This document shows positions 43,199 through 52,057 of a stretch of 64,000 nucleotides of DNA, piece by piece; the stretch's first letter is position 1, and every line of letters begins with the position of its first letter. The DNA comes from Pseudomonas sp. RIT-PI-q (GTDB taxonomy: Bacteria > Pseudomonadota > Gammaproteobacteria > Pseudomonadales > Pseudomonadaceae). The DNA lies in NCBI RefSeq assembly GCF_001297125.1, contig NZ_LHPC01000017.1, forward strand, positions 124,001 to 188,000, given 5' to 3'. The notes under the pieces are model-generated. The model saw only the letters and a program-made list of their open reading frames with translations. It was not told the origin of the DNA and did not search any database. Position numbers and translations under genes: made by a program.

Positions 43199-44158
43199 TC
43201 AGTGGCGGCGTTTGAGGGTGTCGGAGGGCAATTCGCCGAACTGTTTGCGGTAGCTGTCGGAGAACCGTCCCAGGTGGAGGAAGCCGTAATCCATCGCCAC
43301 TTCGGTGACGTTGCGCACGTTGCAGGTCGGGTCGCTCAGGCAAGCGTTGATGCGTTCCAGGCGTTTCTGCCGGATATAGTTTTGCGGTGAGGCACCGGCG
43401 TTGCGCTCAAACAACCCGTACAGCGAACGCACACTCATCCGCGCCTGGCGCGCCAGTTCTTCGCTGTCGATGTCCTGCTTGAGGTTACGGGCGATGTAAT
43501 CGGCAATCACCTCGAACGTGGCGGTCTGCGAGCCCAGACTGATGCGGCTGACATTGGTCTTCATCAGGCTGAGCATCTTGCTGACGATGATCTGCGTGTA
43601 ATGCTCCTGCACCTTGGGCATTTGCTCAGTGGCTTCGGCTTCCTGGCAAATCATCGCCAGCAGACCAACAAAACCTTCAAGCTCGTTGAGCTGATAACGG
43701 TTCTCCAGAAACCGTACGCCCTGCCCCGGATACCGCCAGCGCTGCTCGTCGCACACAGACGTCAGCAACGGCGTGGGGATTTTCAGGATGAATTTTTCGC
43801 AGTCGTCCGAGTAGGTCAGGTCCACCGGATCGTCGGGATTGATCAGCAACAACTCGCCTGGGGCGAAGTAGTGTTCCTGACCGTGGCCGCGCCACAGGCA
43901 GTTGCCGCGCAGCAACACTTGCAGGTGATAAATGCTTTCCAGCGCGCCCGAGGTCACCCGCACGCTGGCACCGTAGCTGATGCGGCACAGGTCGAGACTG
44001 GCGAACTTGCGATGATCGAGGCTGGCCAGCGGACGGCCGGTGCGGGGCATCAGAATGCAATGATTGCCGACGTGCTGATTGACGTAGCCCGACACCGCAT
44101 AGGGGTCGGCCTGGTCGAATACTCTGCTGCGCTGACTCAACAGTTGCGCTTGCATCAT
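43199..44158 (-). CDS. benR: AraC/XylS-family activator BenR
   Basis: A 319-residue AraC-family activator of the benABCD operon, responding to benzoate. The C-terminal domain has two helix-turn-helix motifs (DSEELARQARMSVRSLYGLF and VTEVAMDYGFLHLGRFSDSY). The N-terminal part is the effector-binding domain. It sits between catA and benA, with its own REPIN on each side. Matching half sites are found before benA, which supports the name. Confidence 0.93.
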   Translation of the reverse strand: MMQAQLLSQRSRVFDQADPYAVSGYVNQHVGNHCILMPRTGRPLASLDHRKFASLDLCRISYGASVRVTSGALESIYHLQVLLRGNCLWRGHGQEHYFAPGELLLINPDDPVDLTYSDDCEKFILKIPTPLLTSVCDEQRWRYPGQGVRFLENRYQLNELEGFVGLLAMICQEAEATEQMPKVQEHYTQIIVSKMLSLMKTNVSRISLGSQTATFEVIADYIARNLKQDIDSEELARQARMSVRSLYGLFERNAGASPQNYIRQKRLERINACLSDPTCNVRNVTEVAMDYGFLHLGRFSDSYRKQFGELPSDTLKRRH

Positions 44159-44259
44159 CGGGTCACTCTCGTTGTTGTTATCGATGGTATCGGGTCATTC
44201 TAGGTCAGTCCCTATAGCGGTGTGTCAGTGGACCGACATGTGGAAGGCTGTCAATGAAC

Positions 44260-44361
44260 CCTGTAGGAGCGAGCCTGCTCGCGATGGACTTGAGGACACC
44301 GCGGGGCATCAGGCACCCAGCGTCATCGTTGACGTCCATCGCGAGCAGGCTCGCTCCCACA
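44260..44361. repeat. REPIN between catA and benR
   Basis: Inverted CTGTAGGAGCGAGCCTGCTC elements mark the border between the cat and benR units. Confidence 0.88.
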
Positions 44362-44374
44362 GGGGGTCGTGTGA

Positions 44375-45304
44375 TCAGTCTTCCAGTGCGCGAACCCGCT
44401 CGTGGCGCTGCTGTTCATCGGGTTGGGCGGAGGTCTGCAAGGTGAAATCGAATTCGATTTCGGCAAACCGACCGCTCACACCATGGGCCGCGGCACGCGC
44501 TTGATCGTCGCTGAAGGTGATTTTGGCGATCAGCTCGTCACGGGTGGCGTAGGCGAAATCGTCGTGCAGGTATTGATCGCCATCAAGGTTGATCTGGGTG
44601 GTCAGGTGACGATGGTCCGGCGCGGAGATGAAGAAGTGCACGTGCGCAGGGCGTTGACCGTGACGGCCCAGTTGATCGAGCAGTTGCTGGGTCGGACCAT
44701 CCGGCGGGCAGCCATAACCCGACGGCACGATGCTGCGGAAGCGATAGCGGCCTTCGGCATCAGTGACGATGCGCCGACGCAGGTTGAATTCCGATTGCGT
44801 GGTATCGAAGTACGAGTAGGTGCCGCCGGTGTTGGCGTGCCAGACATCCACCACGGCGCCAGCCAACGGTTCGCCCGCCGTGTTGAACACCCGGCCTTGC
44901 ATGAACAGCGTGACGCCCGGATCGACACCGTCATCGAGACGCGCTTCGCCTTGCGACAGCGGCGCACCCGCCACGTACAGCGGCCCTTCGATGGTCCGCG
45001 GCGTGCCGCCCGCCTTGCCGGCCTGCTCGTCTTCGGCGTCCATCAGCAGGTCCAGGTAATGCTCCAGACCGAGTCCGGCTACCAACAGACCTGCTTCCTG
45101 GCGCGCGCCCAGCACGTTGAGGTAATTGACGGCTTTCCAGAATTCTTCCGGGGTGACGGCCAGGTCTTCGATGATGTTTACCGAATCACGCAGGATGCGG
45201 TAGATCAGGGCCTTGGCACGCGGGTTACCGGCATCGTTGTGCAGGCCGCTGGCCTCTTCGAGAAATTTCTGGGCACTGGCAGTGTGGGAAATCTTGACGT
45301 TCAT
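44375..45304 (-). CDS. catA: catechol 1,2-dioxygenase CatA
   Basis: A 309-residue intradiol dioxygenase that cleaves catechol to cis,cis-muconate. Iron ligands seen are a tyrosine in GTYSYFD, Tyr197 in PSGYGCP, His221 and His223 in RPAHVHFF. The N-terminal helical dimer zipper and length are normal for CatA. It is the third gene of catBCA, 55 bases after catC. It completes the route from BenD's product. Confidence 0.96.
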   Translation of the reverse strand: MNVKISHTASAQKFLEEASGLHNDAGNPRAKALIYRILRDSVNIIEDLAVTPEEFWKAVNYLNVLGARQEAGLLVAGLGLEHYLDLLMDAEDEQAGKAGGTPRTIEGPLYVAGAPLSQGEARLDDGVDPGVTLFMQGRVFNTAGEPLAGAVVDVWHANTGGTYSYFDTTQSEFNLRRRIVTDAEGRYRFRSIVPSGYGCPPDGPTQQLLDQLGRHGQRPAHVHFFISAPDHRHLTTQINLDGDQYLHDDFAYATRDELIAKITFSDDQARAAAHGVSGRFAEIEFDFTLQTSAQPDEQQRHERVRALED

Positions 45305-45359
45305 TTTGATGGGTTCCTCATCTTGTAATTATTGGCGTAGCGAACTGAACAGGCTGGGC

Positions 45360-45650
45360 TCAGTGGTCATTCTCGCGAATCGAAGAAGGATGCCGGCACA
45401 TCGCGTCGATCTCGATGGCCATGTACGGAAACAGCGGCAATTGCATGAGCAGGTTGTGCAGTTCCTCGACGCTGTCGACATCGAAGACGCTGTAGTTGGC
45501 ATAGTGCCCGGCGATGCGCCACAGGTGACGCCACTTGCCTTGCTCTTGCAGGCGCTGGGCCAGGGCTTTCTCGTCGGCCTTCAATTTGGCCGCTGCTTCA
45601 GGATTCATGTCGACCGGCAGGTTCACGGTCATTTTTACGTGGAATAGCAT
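45360..45650 (-). CDS. catC: muconolactone delta-isomerase CatC
   Basis: A 96-residue enzyme that isomerises muconolactone to beta-ketoadipate enol-lactone. MLFHVKMTVNLPVDM at the start and HYANYSVFDVDSVEELHNLL are CatC signatures; the length matches exactly. The start at 45650 is ten bases after the catB stop. It forms a decamer in characterised pseudomonads. Confidence 0.96.
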   Translation of the reverse strand: MLFHVKMTVNLPVDMNPEAAAKLKADEKALAQRLQEQGKWRHLWRIAGHYANYSVFDVDSVEELHNLLMQLPLFPYMAIEIDAMCRHPSSIRENDH

Positions 45651-45660
45651 GATGCACTCC

Positions 45661-46809
45661 TCAGACTTGATGAAGGACAGTGGATGTCTTGTCGCGACGG
45701 TAAAACGCCAGGCGTTCTTCATCCAGGCTCAAGCCCAGGCCCGGTGTTTTCGGAACGTGCAGCTCGAAATCGCGATAGACCAGCGGCTCGCTGAGAATGT
45801 CTTCGGTCAGCAGCAGCGGACCGAACAGCTCGGTGTCCCACGCCAGTTTGTTCAAGGTGATAAAGGCATGGGCCGAGGCCAGGGTGCCGATTCCACCTTC
45901 GAGCATGGTGCCGCCGTACAGGCCGATACCGGCCGCCTCGGCAATCGCGGCGGTACGCAGCACGGCACGTGGGCCGCCGTTTTTGGCGATCTTCAGGGCG
46001 AACACTGACGCCGCGCCATCCCGCGCCAGATTAAAGGCATCCTCAACGCATTCAATGGATTCATCGGCCATGATCGGCGCCGGGCTCATGGCATTCAAGC
46101 GCACCATGCCCGAGCGGTTGTTGCGCGAGATCGGCTGCTCGATCAAGTCGATGCCGTTGGTTCCGAGGATCCGGCAGGCACGCAATGCGACGGCTTCATC
46201 CCAGGCCTGATTGACATCGACCCGCACGCTGGCGCGGTCGCCCAGGGCTTTCTTGATCGCAATGACATGCGCCAAGTCGCGATTGACTTCACCGGCACCG
46301 ATTTTCAGTTTGAAGATCCGGTGGCGGCGCAGGTCGAGCATTTTTTCCGCTTCGGCAATGTCCTTGTCGGTATCGCCACTGGCCAAGGTCCAGGCCACCG
46401 GCAGCGCGTCGCGAACACGGCCGCCGAGCAATTCGCTGACCGGCAGGCCAAGGCGTTTGCCCTGGGCGTCGAGCAAGGCGGTTTCGATACCTGATTTGGC
46501 GAAAGTGTTGCCACGAATGCTGCGTTCCAGGCGCAACATCGCGGCATTCACGTTGGCGCTGTCCTGGCCCAGCAGCAGCGGCGCGAAGTGGCGGTCGATG
46601 TTGGTCTTGATGCTGTCAGGGCTTTCGTTGCCGTACGCCAGGCCACCGATGGTGGTGGATTCGCCGATGCCTTCGATGCCGTCGGCGCAGCGCACACGAA
46701 TGATCACCAGGGTCTGGTTCTGCATGGTGTGCATCGCCAGTTTGTGCGGGCGGATGGTCGGCAGATCGACGATGATCGTCTCGATCGATTCAATGGCTGT
46801 TGCAAGCAT
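45661..46809 (-). CDS. catB: muconate cycloisomerase CatB
   Basis: A 382-residue enolase-superfamily enzyme that cyclises cis,cis-muconate to muconolactone. The catalytic lysine pair is in FKLKIGAG, metal ligands are in RVDVNQAWD and IEQPI, and the far lysine in ALKIAKNGG. The start at 46809 gives the conserved MLATAIESIETIIVDLPTIR; a longer frame is not supported. It is the first gene of catBCA and is divergent from catR. Confidence 0.96.
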   Translation of the reverse strand: MLATAIESIETIIVDLPTIRPHKLAMHTMQNQTLVIIRVRCADGIEGIGESTTIGGLAYGNESPDSIKTNIDRHFAPLLLGQDSANVNAAMLRLERSIRGNTFAKSGIETALLDAQGKRLGLPVSELLGGRVRDALPVAWTLASGDTDKDIAEAEKMLDLRRHRIFKLKIGAGEVNRDLAHVIAIKKALGDRASVRVDVNQAWDEAVALRACRILGTNGIDLIEQPISRNNRSGMVRLNAMSPAPIMADESIECVEDAFNLARDGAASVFALKIAKNGGPRAVLRTAAIAEAAGIGLYGGTMLEGGIGTLASAHAFITLNKLAWDTELFGPLLLTEDILSEPLVYRDFELHVPKTPGLGLSLDEERLAFYRRDKTSTVLHQV

Positions 46810-46895
46810 GGCGATACCCGTCAGGTTCTTAAAGTTCTGGAACCGATTCTGGTACGGCTTTTTTCGCGACGCCAATATAGAATTGGTCTGACTTG

Positions 46896-46910
46896 ATACC
46901 TTAAAGGTAT
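46896..46910. promoter_or_regulatory. palindromic operator in the catR-catB gap
   Basis: ATACCTTAAAGGTAT is a perfect inverted repeat (ATACC-N5-GGTAT) located 27 bases before the catR start and 86 bases before catB. This fits a LysR-type recognition site for autorepression and catB activation. A weaker activation site would be expected closer to catB and is not clearly seen. Confidence 0.7.
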
Positions 46911-46936
46911 GCAACCGATTAGCGTCTGGAGGCCTC

Positions 46937-47821
46937 ATGGAACTGCGTCACCTGCGTTACTTTCAGGTGTTGGCTCAAACCCTCAATTTCACCCGCGCCG
47001 CCGAACTGCTGCACATTGCCCAGCCGCCGCTGAGCCGGCAGATCCAGCAGTTGGAGGACGAGCTTGGGGTGTTGTTGCTGGAACGCGGGCGACCATTGAA
47101 GCTGACCGACGCCGGGCGGTTTTTCCATGAACACTCCACCGCCCTGCTCGAACAACTGAACAAGGTCTGCGACAACACGCGGCGGATCGGTCTGGGTGAA
47201 AAGACCTGGCTGGGTATCGGTTTTGCGCCGTCGACACTCTACGGCGTGCTGCCGGAACTGATTCGCCGCTTGCGCAGTGGCGAGCCGCTGGAGCTTGAAC
47301 TGGGGCTCTCGGAAATGACCACGCTGCAACAGGTGCAGGCGCTCAAGGCCGGGCGCATTGATATCGGCTTCGGCCGAATCCGCATCGACGACCCGGCGAT
47401 CATCCAGACCGTCCTCACCGAAGACCGGCTGGTCGCCGCCCTGCCCGCTGGCCATCCGTTGTTGGCCGGGCCGATCAGCCTTCGTCAACTGGCGAAGGAA
47501 CCTTTCGTGCTGTACCCCGGCAACCCGCGCCCCAGCTACGCCGACCATGTGATCGCACTGTTCGAATCCTATGGCGTGAGCATCCATGTGGCGCAATGGA
47601 CCAACGAGTTGCAAACCGCCATCGGTTTGGTGGGAGCAGGCATCGGCGTCACGTTGGTGCCGGCTTCGGTGCAATTGCTGCACCGCGACGACATTGGCTT
47701 CACCCCGCTGCTGGAAGACAACGCCACCTCACCAATCATCCTCAGCCGGCGGGTGGGCGATGTGTCGCCGGGGTTGAATCACTGCTTGCGAATGATTGAC
47801 GAACTGCAACCACAGACCTGA
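46937..47821 (+). CDS. catR: LysR-family activator CatR
   Basis: A 294-residue LysR-type regulator that activates catBCA with cis,cis-muconate as inducer. The N-terminal helix-turn-helix reads RHLRYFQVLAQTLNFTRAAE and HIAQPPLSRQIQQLEDELG. The effector domain has GIGFAPSTLYGVLPELIRRL, typical of CatR/BenM. It is divergent from catB with a palindromic site in the gap. Length is normal. A REPIN follows. Confidence 0.95.
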   Translation: MELRHLRYFQVLAQTLNFTRAAELLHIAQPPLSRQIQQLEDELGVLLLERGRPLKLTDAGRFFHEHSTALLEQLNKVCDNTRRIGLGEKTWLGIGFAPSTLYGVLPELIRRLRSGEPLELELGLSEMTTLQQVQALKAGRIDIGFGRIRIDDPAIIQTVLTEDRLVAALPAGHPLLAGPISLRQLAKEPFVLYPGNPRPSYADHVIALFESYGVSIHVAQWTNELQTAIGLVGAGIGVTLVPASVQLLHRDDIGFTPLLEDNATSPIILSRRVGDVSPGLNHCLRMIDELQPQT

Positions 47822-47834
47822 ATTGCAACGCGAA

Positions 47835-47969
47835 CTGTAGCAGCTGGCGAAGCCTGCGTTCGGCTGCGAAGCAGTCGTGAAATCAGGCACTGCGGTGACT
47901 CAGGAAGACCGCGTTAACCGGGTTTACGACTGCTGCGCAGCCGAACGCAGCCTTCGGCAGCTGCTACAT
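47835..47969. repeat. REPIN, GTAGCAGCTG class
   Basis: Inverted copies with CTGTAGCAGCTGGCGAAGCC and ...CTTCGGCAGCTGCTACA; nearly identical in type to the pair at 5841-5971. Confidence 0.87.
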
Positions 47970-48000
47970 GGGTCTTCGTGTCGGGCAAGCTACTGTGGGT

Positions 48001-48900
48001 TCAGTGGGCATTCTTGTCCCAGAACCAGTTCCAGATGCCCGGCAATTCAACCGCTTCGGAGCTGTCCTTGACGGTGCGTGCCATGGCCGCGCGTTGCAGC
48101 TCGGCGGTGTCATCGTAAAACGGCTTTTGTGCGGTTTTCACGCCCGTTGCCTGAGCGCTGTCGAGGAGGATTTGCAGGTATTCCCGGGTATGCCGGGCGG
48201 TGTAGCGATTGAGGTCGTGGAAGGTCACCACCACCGGAATCACCCCGTCCACCACCGGCAGTTCGCCCAGGGCGATGCGTTCGCGCACTTCGGACATTGT
48301 GCGCAGGAAGTGCGCCCGGCGCCGGGGGCTGGCGTTGAAGCCCCAGATCTTGCCGTCATTGGCGCTCAGGTCGGTGAGCAGCACATGCAGGCCATGTTGC
48401 TGGTACGCGGCGAAGGTCCGTTTGTCGTAGTTCCAGAATGGCGGGCGCAGCAGCGTCGTTGGCACGCCGGTGATTGCGGCAATGTCAGCGCTGCCTTTGC
48501 TCAATGCCTGTTCCAGCTCTTCCGGGCTCAGGGAGCGGTGATTGGTGTGCGAGTGGGTGGCCGTGTGGAAAGCCAGGATCTGCCCTTCCGCGTGTTCACG
48601 GCGCATGACCTCGCGACCGATGTCGCTGTCGCCGGCCCGTGGCGCACCGGTCTGCACGAAGAACACCGCTTTGATGTTCGGTTGCACCGGGTTAGTGGCC
48701 AGGCTGTCGAGCACCGTCATCGTCGGGTTCCAGAAACTTGACGCACTGGGACCGTCGTCGAAAGTCAGCAGGAAACGGATCGGTGGCTGCGCGCGCAGAC
48801 GCTGTTCGGTTTGCGGCGTCATGTCGATGGGAGCAGCGATGCAGCCCACCAGCCCGACGGCAATGGCGACTAAAGATAGAATCTTGAACAGCTGTTTCAT
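48001..48900 (-). CDS. polysaccharide deacetylase lipoprotein (NodB domain)
   Basis: A 299-residue lipoprotein with a NodB deacetylase domain. The signal ends in GLVGC, so it is lipid-anchored and periplasmic. The first metal-site motif reads LLTFDDGPSAS, with the family Asp pair, and the second HTATHSHTNH carries the His pair; RPPFWNYD is a third. It may remove N- or O-acetyl groups from an envelope polysaccharide. The start at 48900 follows the signal peptide. Nothing near it names the polymer. Confidence 0.88.
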   Translation of the reverse strand: MKQLFKILSLVAIAVGLVGCIAAPIDMTPQTEQRLRAQPPIRFLLTFDDGPSASSFWNPTMTVLDSLATNPVQPNIKAVFFVQTGAPRAGDSDIGREVMRREHAEGQILAFHTATHSHTNHRSLSPEELEQALSKGSADIAAITGVPTTLLRPPFWNYDKRTFAAYQQHGLHVLLTDLSANDGKIWGFNASPRRRAHFLRTMSEVRERIALGELPVVDGVIPVVVTFHDLNRYTARHTREYLQILLDSAQATGVKTAQKPFYDDTAELQRAAMARTVKDSSEAVELPGIWNWFWDKNAH

Positions 48901-49125
48901 GGTGTGCCTTGGGCCAGACTGTTGCGCGCGCACAGATGTGCGGGCGCAGGTTGGATCAGGGTACACAGTGTTTGGTTCCAGCGCTGCCCGCGTTAGGGTT
49001 ACTCGGTAAAGGACTGCCGGAATGAGCGGTCGATAATCGGCGCAGTGGCCAATTCAGCCCTACACCGACAGTCAACAGACTGTTTTCCCGCGCACATGAT
49101 CCGCTGCAACCGGTCTGGGATTTTC

Positions 49126-49446
49126 TCAGTTCCCCGAGACCAGTTTGAGTCCGATGACCCCGGCCAGAATGACCAGCAGGCAGATGATTCTCAGCGGTGT
49201 GGTCGCATCGCCCAGCAACGCCATGCCCACAATGGCAGTGCCTGCCGCGCCGATTCCGGTCCAGACCGCGTAGGCCGTTCCGACCGGTAACGTACGAAGC
49301 GAAAGTGAAAGCAGAAAGACACTCGACAACCCGGTGGCGGCCGCCAACAGCCCGGGGGTCAAGCGGGTGAAACCTTCAGAGCCCTTCATGAAGAAGGCGA
49401 AGGCGATTTCGAGAATGCCAGCGATGCCAAGCAGTGCCCATGCCAT
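49126..49446 (-). CDS. sugE: SMR-family exporter, SugE/Gdx type
   Basis: A 106-residue four-helix exporter of the small multidrug resistance family. The essential glutamate is Glu13 (GILEIAFAF). The helix AYAVWTGIGAAGTAIVGMAL is the pattern of SugE/Gdx guanidinium exporters rather than EmrE. No guanidine riboswitch was recognised upstream. It functions as a dual-topology or homodimer pump. Confidence 0.85.
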   Translation of the reverse strand: MAWALLGIAGILEIAFAFFMKGSEGFTRLTPGLLAAATGLSSVFLLSLSLRTLPVGTAYAVWTGIGAAGTAIVGMALLGDATTPLRIICLLVILAGVIGLKLVSGN

Positions 49447-49522
49447 AGGTAAAAGTCCTGTTTGATTGGCTCAACGAAACGAGCGCCCGCCAATAGTCAG
49501 GCGCTCGTTGAAGGGGTAAGAA

Positions 49523-49978
49523 TCAGGCTTTTTCAGCGGCCGCAGGTTTCGAGCGGAACGTCACGCCGAGGCGATTGAAGGCGTTCATCAAGCTGATCCC
49601 GTAGGTGAGGTCCGCGAGTTCCTTGTCGCTGAATTCAGCAGCGGCGGCCGCGTAATCGGCATCGGGAACACCGGTTTCGCCGACGCGGGTGACGGTTTCC
49701 GCCCAGGACAGCGCTACGCGTTCGCGGTGAGTGAAGACGTTGCCGGCGTCGTGCCATACCGGCACCAACACCAGCTTATCGACTGCCACACCGAGTTTGA
49801 GCAAGTCACGAGAATGCATGTCGATGCAAAAGGCGCAGCCATTGATCTGCGAAACCCGCAGGTACACCAGATCGATCAGTTCTGCGGACAAACCGCAATT
49901 CTGCAGATAGACGTACACACCGCCGAAAGCTTTGTAACCTTCCGGTGCAGCGCTGGCGTAGTTAAGACGATTGCTCAT
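49523..49978 (-). CDS. AhpD-like carboxymuconolactone decarboxylase-family protein
   Basis: A 151-residue helical protein of the AhpD/CMD family. The active CxxC is Cys48-x2-Cys51 in INGCAFCIDMHS, followed by a histidine, typical of alkylhydroperoxidase D-like peroxidases. The N-terminal MSNRLNYASAAPEGYKA is family-like. It is divergent from the MocR regulator, which is likely its controller. Function probably redox defence; partner not known. Confidence 0.9.
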   Translation of the reverse strand: MSNRLNYASAAPEGYKAFGGVYVYLQNCGLSAELIDLVYLRVSQINGCAFCIDMHSRDLLKLGVAVDKLVLVPVWHDAGNVFTHRERVALSWAETVTRVGETGVPDADYAAAAAEFSDKELADLTYGISLMNAFNRLGVTFRSKPAAAEKA

Positions 49979-50070
49979 GGTGAATCCTTATGTTTGCTGT
50001 TTGGAGGACGCTATGGTGCGACTGCTTGGCCTATGTTAGAAGGTCCATGATCTATCTTGAGTTCTAGGCC

Positions 50071-51489
50071 ATGACTAAACCCGTCAGCAGCTTTTCGCCC
50101 CTCGATCCCTCCTCCACTGAACCGATCTACCGGCAAATCTACTGGCGGTTTCGCGGTGCGATTACCGACGGAGTGCTCACCCCAGGCGACCGTATTCCAG
50201 CGGCACGAGCGCTGGCCAAGGAACTCGGGTTGGCGCGAGGAACCATCGATACCGCGTATTCACTGCTGACCGCCGAGGGCTACATCCAGTCGCGTGGCCA
50301 GGCCGGCACGGTCGTGGCGCCGGGGATCAACGCCAGGGCTCCCGCAACGCCCAGCAAACACACCTTCAACCCGGCGAAAAATGCTTCCGTCAGGAACAAG
50401 GCACCGGTCCTGCCCTTTCAAATGGCCTTGCCCGCGCTGGACGCCTTTCCGAGAAAGATCTGGGCGCAAATCGGCGCGCGTTGCGTGCGTGCCACGCGGA
50501 TCCCGGACATGGCCAATCCATCGGTCTATGGCCTGGAATCGTTGCGCACTGCGATCGCCACCTATCTACAGGTCGCACGCGGTATCACCTGTTCACCCGC
50601 TCAGGTGTTCATCACCTCGGGATACCGCAACACCCTGGCGCTGATCGCTCACGCCCTGCTCAAACCCGGTGACCGCGTACTCGTCGAAGACCCGGGATAC
50701 CCGCCCACCCGCGAATTGCTCGAACATCTACAGATTCAGGTGGCCCCCGTTGCCGTGGACCAGGACGGCATGCAAGTTGCGCAAGGTGTGAACAGCGCGC
50801 CGAACGCCCGCGCCGCCGTCGTCACGCCGGCCCATCAAAGCCCGCTGAGCGTGTCTCTTTCATTGCCGCGACGCCTGGAACTGCTGGAGTGGGCGAGCCG
50901 CGAGCAAGCGTGGATTGTCGAAGACGACTACGACGGCGAGTACCGCTACATCAGCCGTCCGCTGCCCGCGCTCAAGAGCCTGGATCGCGACGGGCGAGTG
51001 CTCTACGCCGGCACCTTCAGCAAGGTGCTGTTTCCCGGCATCCGCCTCGCTTACCTGGTGGTGCCCGAGGCGCAGGTCGAGCGCTTCGAACACGTCAGCC
51101 AGACTTTTTTGGGCGGTTGCCCGGAACTCACCCAGGCCATCGTCGCCACGTTTCTGACCGAGGGCCATTTCGCTCGCCATATCCAGCGCATGCGCAAACT
51201 CTACGGCGAACGCCGGGAGGCAACCGCAAGAGGGCTGAAGAAAGCCTTGGGCGAGCACATCCGCATTGATGCGCAGCCCGGCGGCATGCACCTGATTTTG
51301 CGACTGACGGATCAGCAGTCCGACCGCGCACTGGTAGAACGCCTGCGTGAAGCCGGCATTTATGCAGAAGCCCTGTCTGGCTGGAGCATCGGTGCCGAGA
51401 CGCACTCCGCGCTGATGCTCGGATTCGCCAACATCGACTCGCAAGACACCGCCGAACAACTGGGAAAACGCATCCTGGCGCTGATGTAA
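50071..51489 (+). CDS. MocR-family GntR/aminotransferase regulator
   Basis: A 472-residue PLP-dependent regulator. Residues about 10-80 form a GntR winged helix (TEPIYRQIYWRFRGAITDG), followed by a class I aminotransferase-like domain. The PLP lysine is in AGTFSKVLFPG, and EDDYDGEYRY is a family motif. It is divergent from the AhpD-like gene and upstream of a GNAT-flavoreductase-LOG unit. Control of both is plausible. The effector may be an amino compound or PLP itself. Confidence 0.92.
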   Translation: MTKPVSSFSPLDPSSTEPIYRQIYWRFRGAITDGVLTPGDRIPAARALAKELGLARGTIDTAYSLLTAEGYIQSRGQAGTVVAPGINARAPATPSKHTFNPAKNASVRNKAPVLPFQMALPALDAFPRKIWAQIGARCVRATRIPDMANPSVYGLESLRTAIATYLQVARGITCSPAQVFITSGYRNTLALIAHALLKPGDRVLVEDPGYPPTRELLEHLQIQVAPVAVDQDGMQVAQGVNSAPNARAAVVTPAHQSPLSVSLSLPRRLELLEWASREQAWIVEDDYDGEYRYISRPLPALKSLDRDGRVLYAGTFSKVLFPGIRLAYLVVPEAQVERFEHVSQTFLGGCPELTQAIVATFLTEGHFARHIQRMRKLYGERREATARGLKKALGEHIRIDAQPGGMHLILRLTDQQSDRALVERLREAGIYAEALSGWSIGAETHSALMLGFANIDSQDTAEQLGKRILALM

Positions 51490-51595
51490 AACCGATCATG
51501 GCCCATTACAACACCCATTTCTTGGACCTTTTTCACTGATCCAAGAGACCGCATCATGCAGATCCTGTTTACCCAAGCGCTACAAAGGATCCGTC

Positions 51596-52057
51596 ATGAG
51601 CAGTGCAATCATGAACACCCACGTACTGCGTCACGCCGAAACCGAGGCTGAAGTGCGGGCGTGTTTTTCGGTCATGGAGCCACTTCGGCCACACCTGCAC
51701 GACGAGGCGGATTTCACCGCCAGAGTCAGTCGGATGCGTGCAGAAAACTACCACCTGCTGGCGGTTTGGCACGGCCCGAACGCCGTTGCACTGGCGGGCT
51801 ACCGGTTCCAGGAAAATTTGCTGTATGGGCGTTTTCTCTACGTCGATGACCTGGTTGTCAGCCCGGCGCATCGTCGCGAGCAATGGGGCGCACGCTTGCT
51901 CGAAGAGCTGCAGACCATCGCGCGTACCTCGGACTGTCGGCAACTGGTGCTGGACACCGCGTTGTCGAACGCTCACGCGCAGCGCTTCTATTTCCGTCAC
52001 GGATTACTGACGAGTGCCATGCGTTTCTACAAAGTTCTGGAGGCGAACCCGACATGA
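51596..52057 (+). CDS. GNAT-family N-acetyltransferase
   Basis: A 153-residue acetyltransferase. The acyl-CoA loop is in LVVSPAHRREQWGARLLEEL (Q/R-x-x-G-x-G/A type), and the C-terminal AHAQRFYFRHGLL is typical. AAGGA precedes the ATG. Its stop overlaps the next gene by four bases (ATGA). An imperfect hairpin CTTGGACC...GATCCAAG lies just upstream and could be an operator. Substrate unknown. Confidence 0.9.
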   Translation: MSSAIMNTHVLRHAETEAEVRACFSVMEPLRPHLHDEADFTARVSRMRAENYHLLAVWHGPNAVALAGYRFQENLLYGRFLYVDDLVVSPAHRREQWGARLLEELQTIARTSDCRQLVLDTALSNAHAQRFYFRHGLLTSAMRFYKVLEANPT

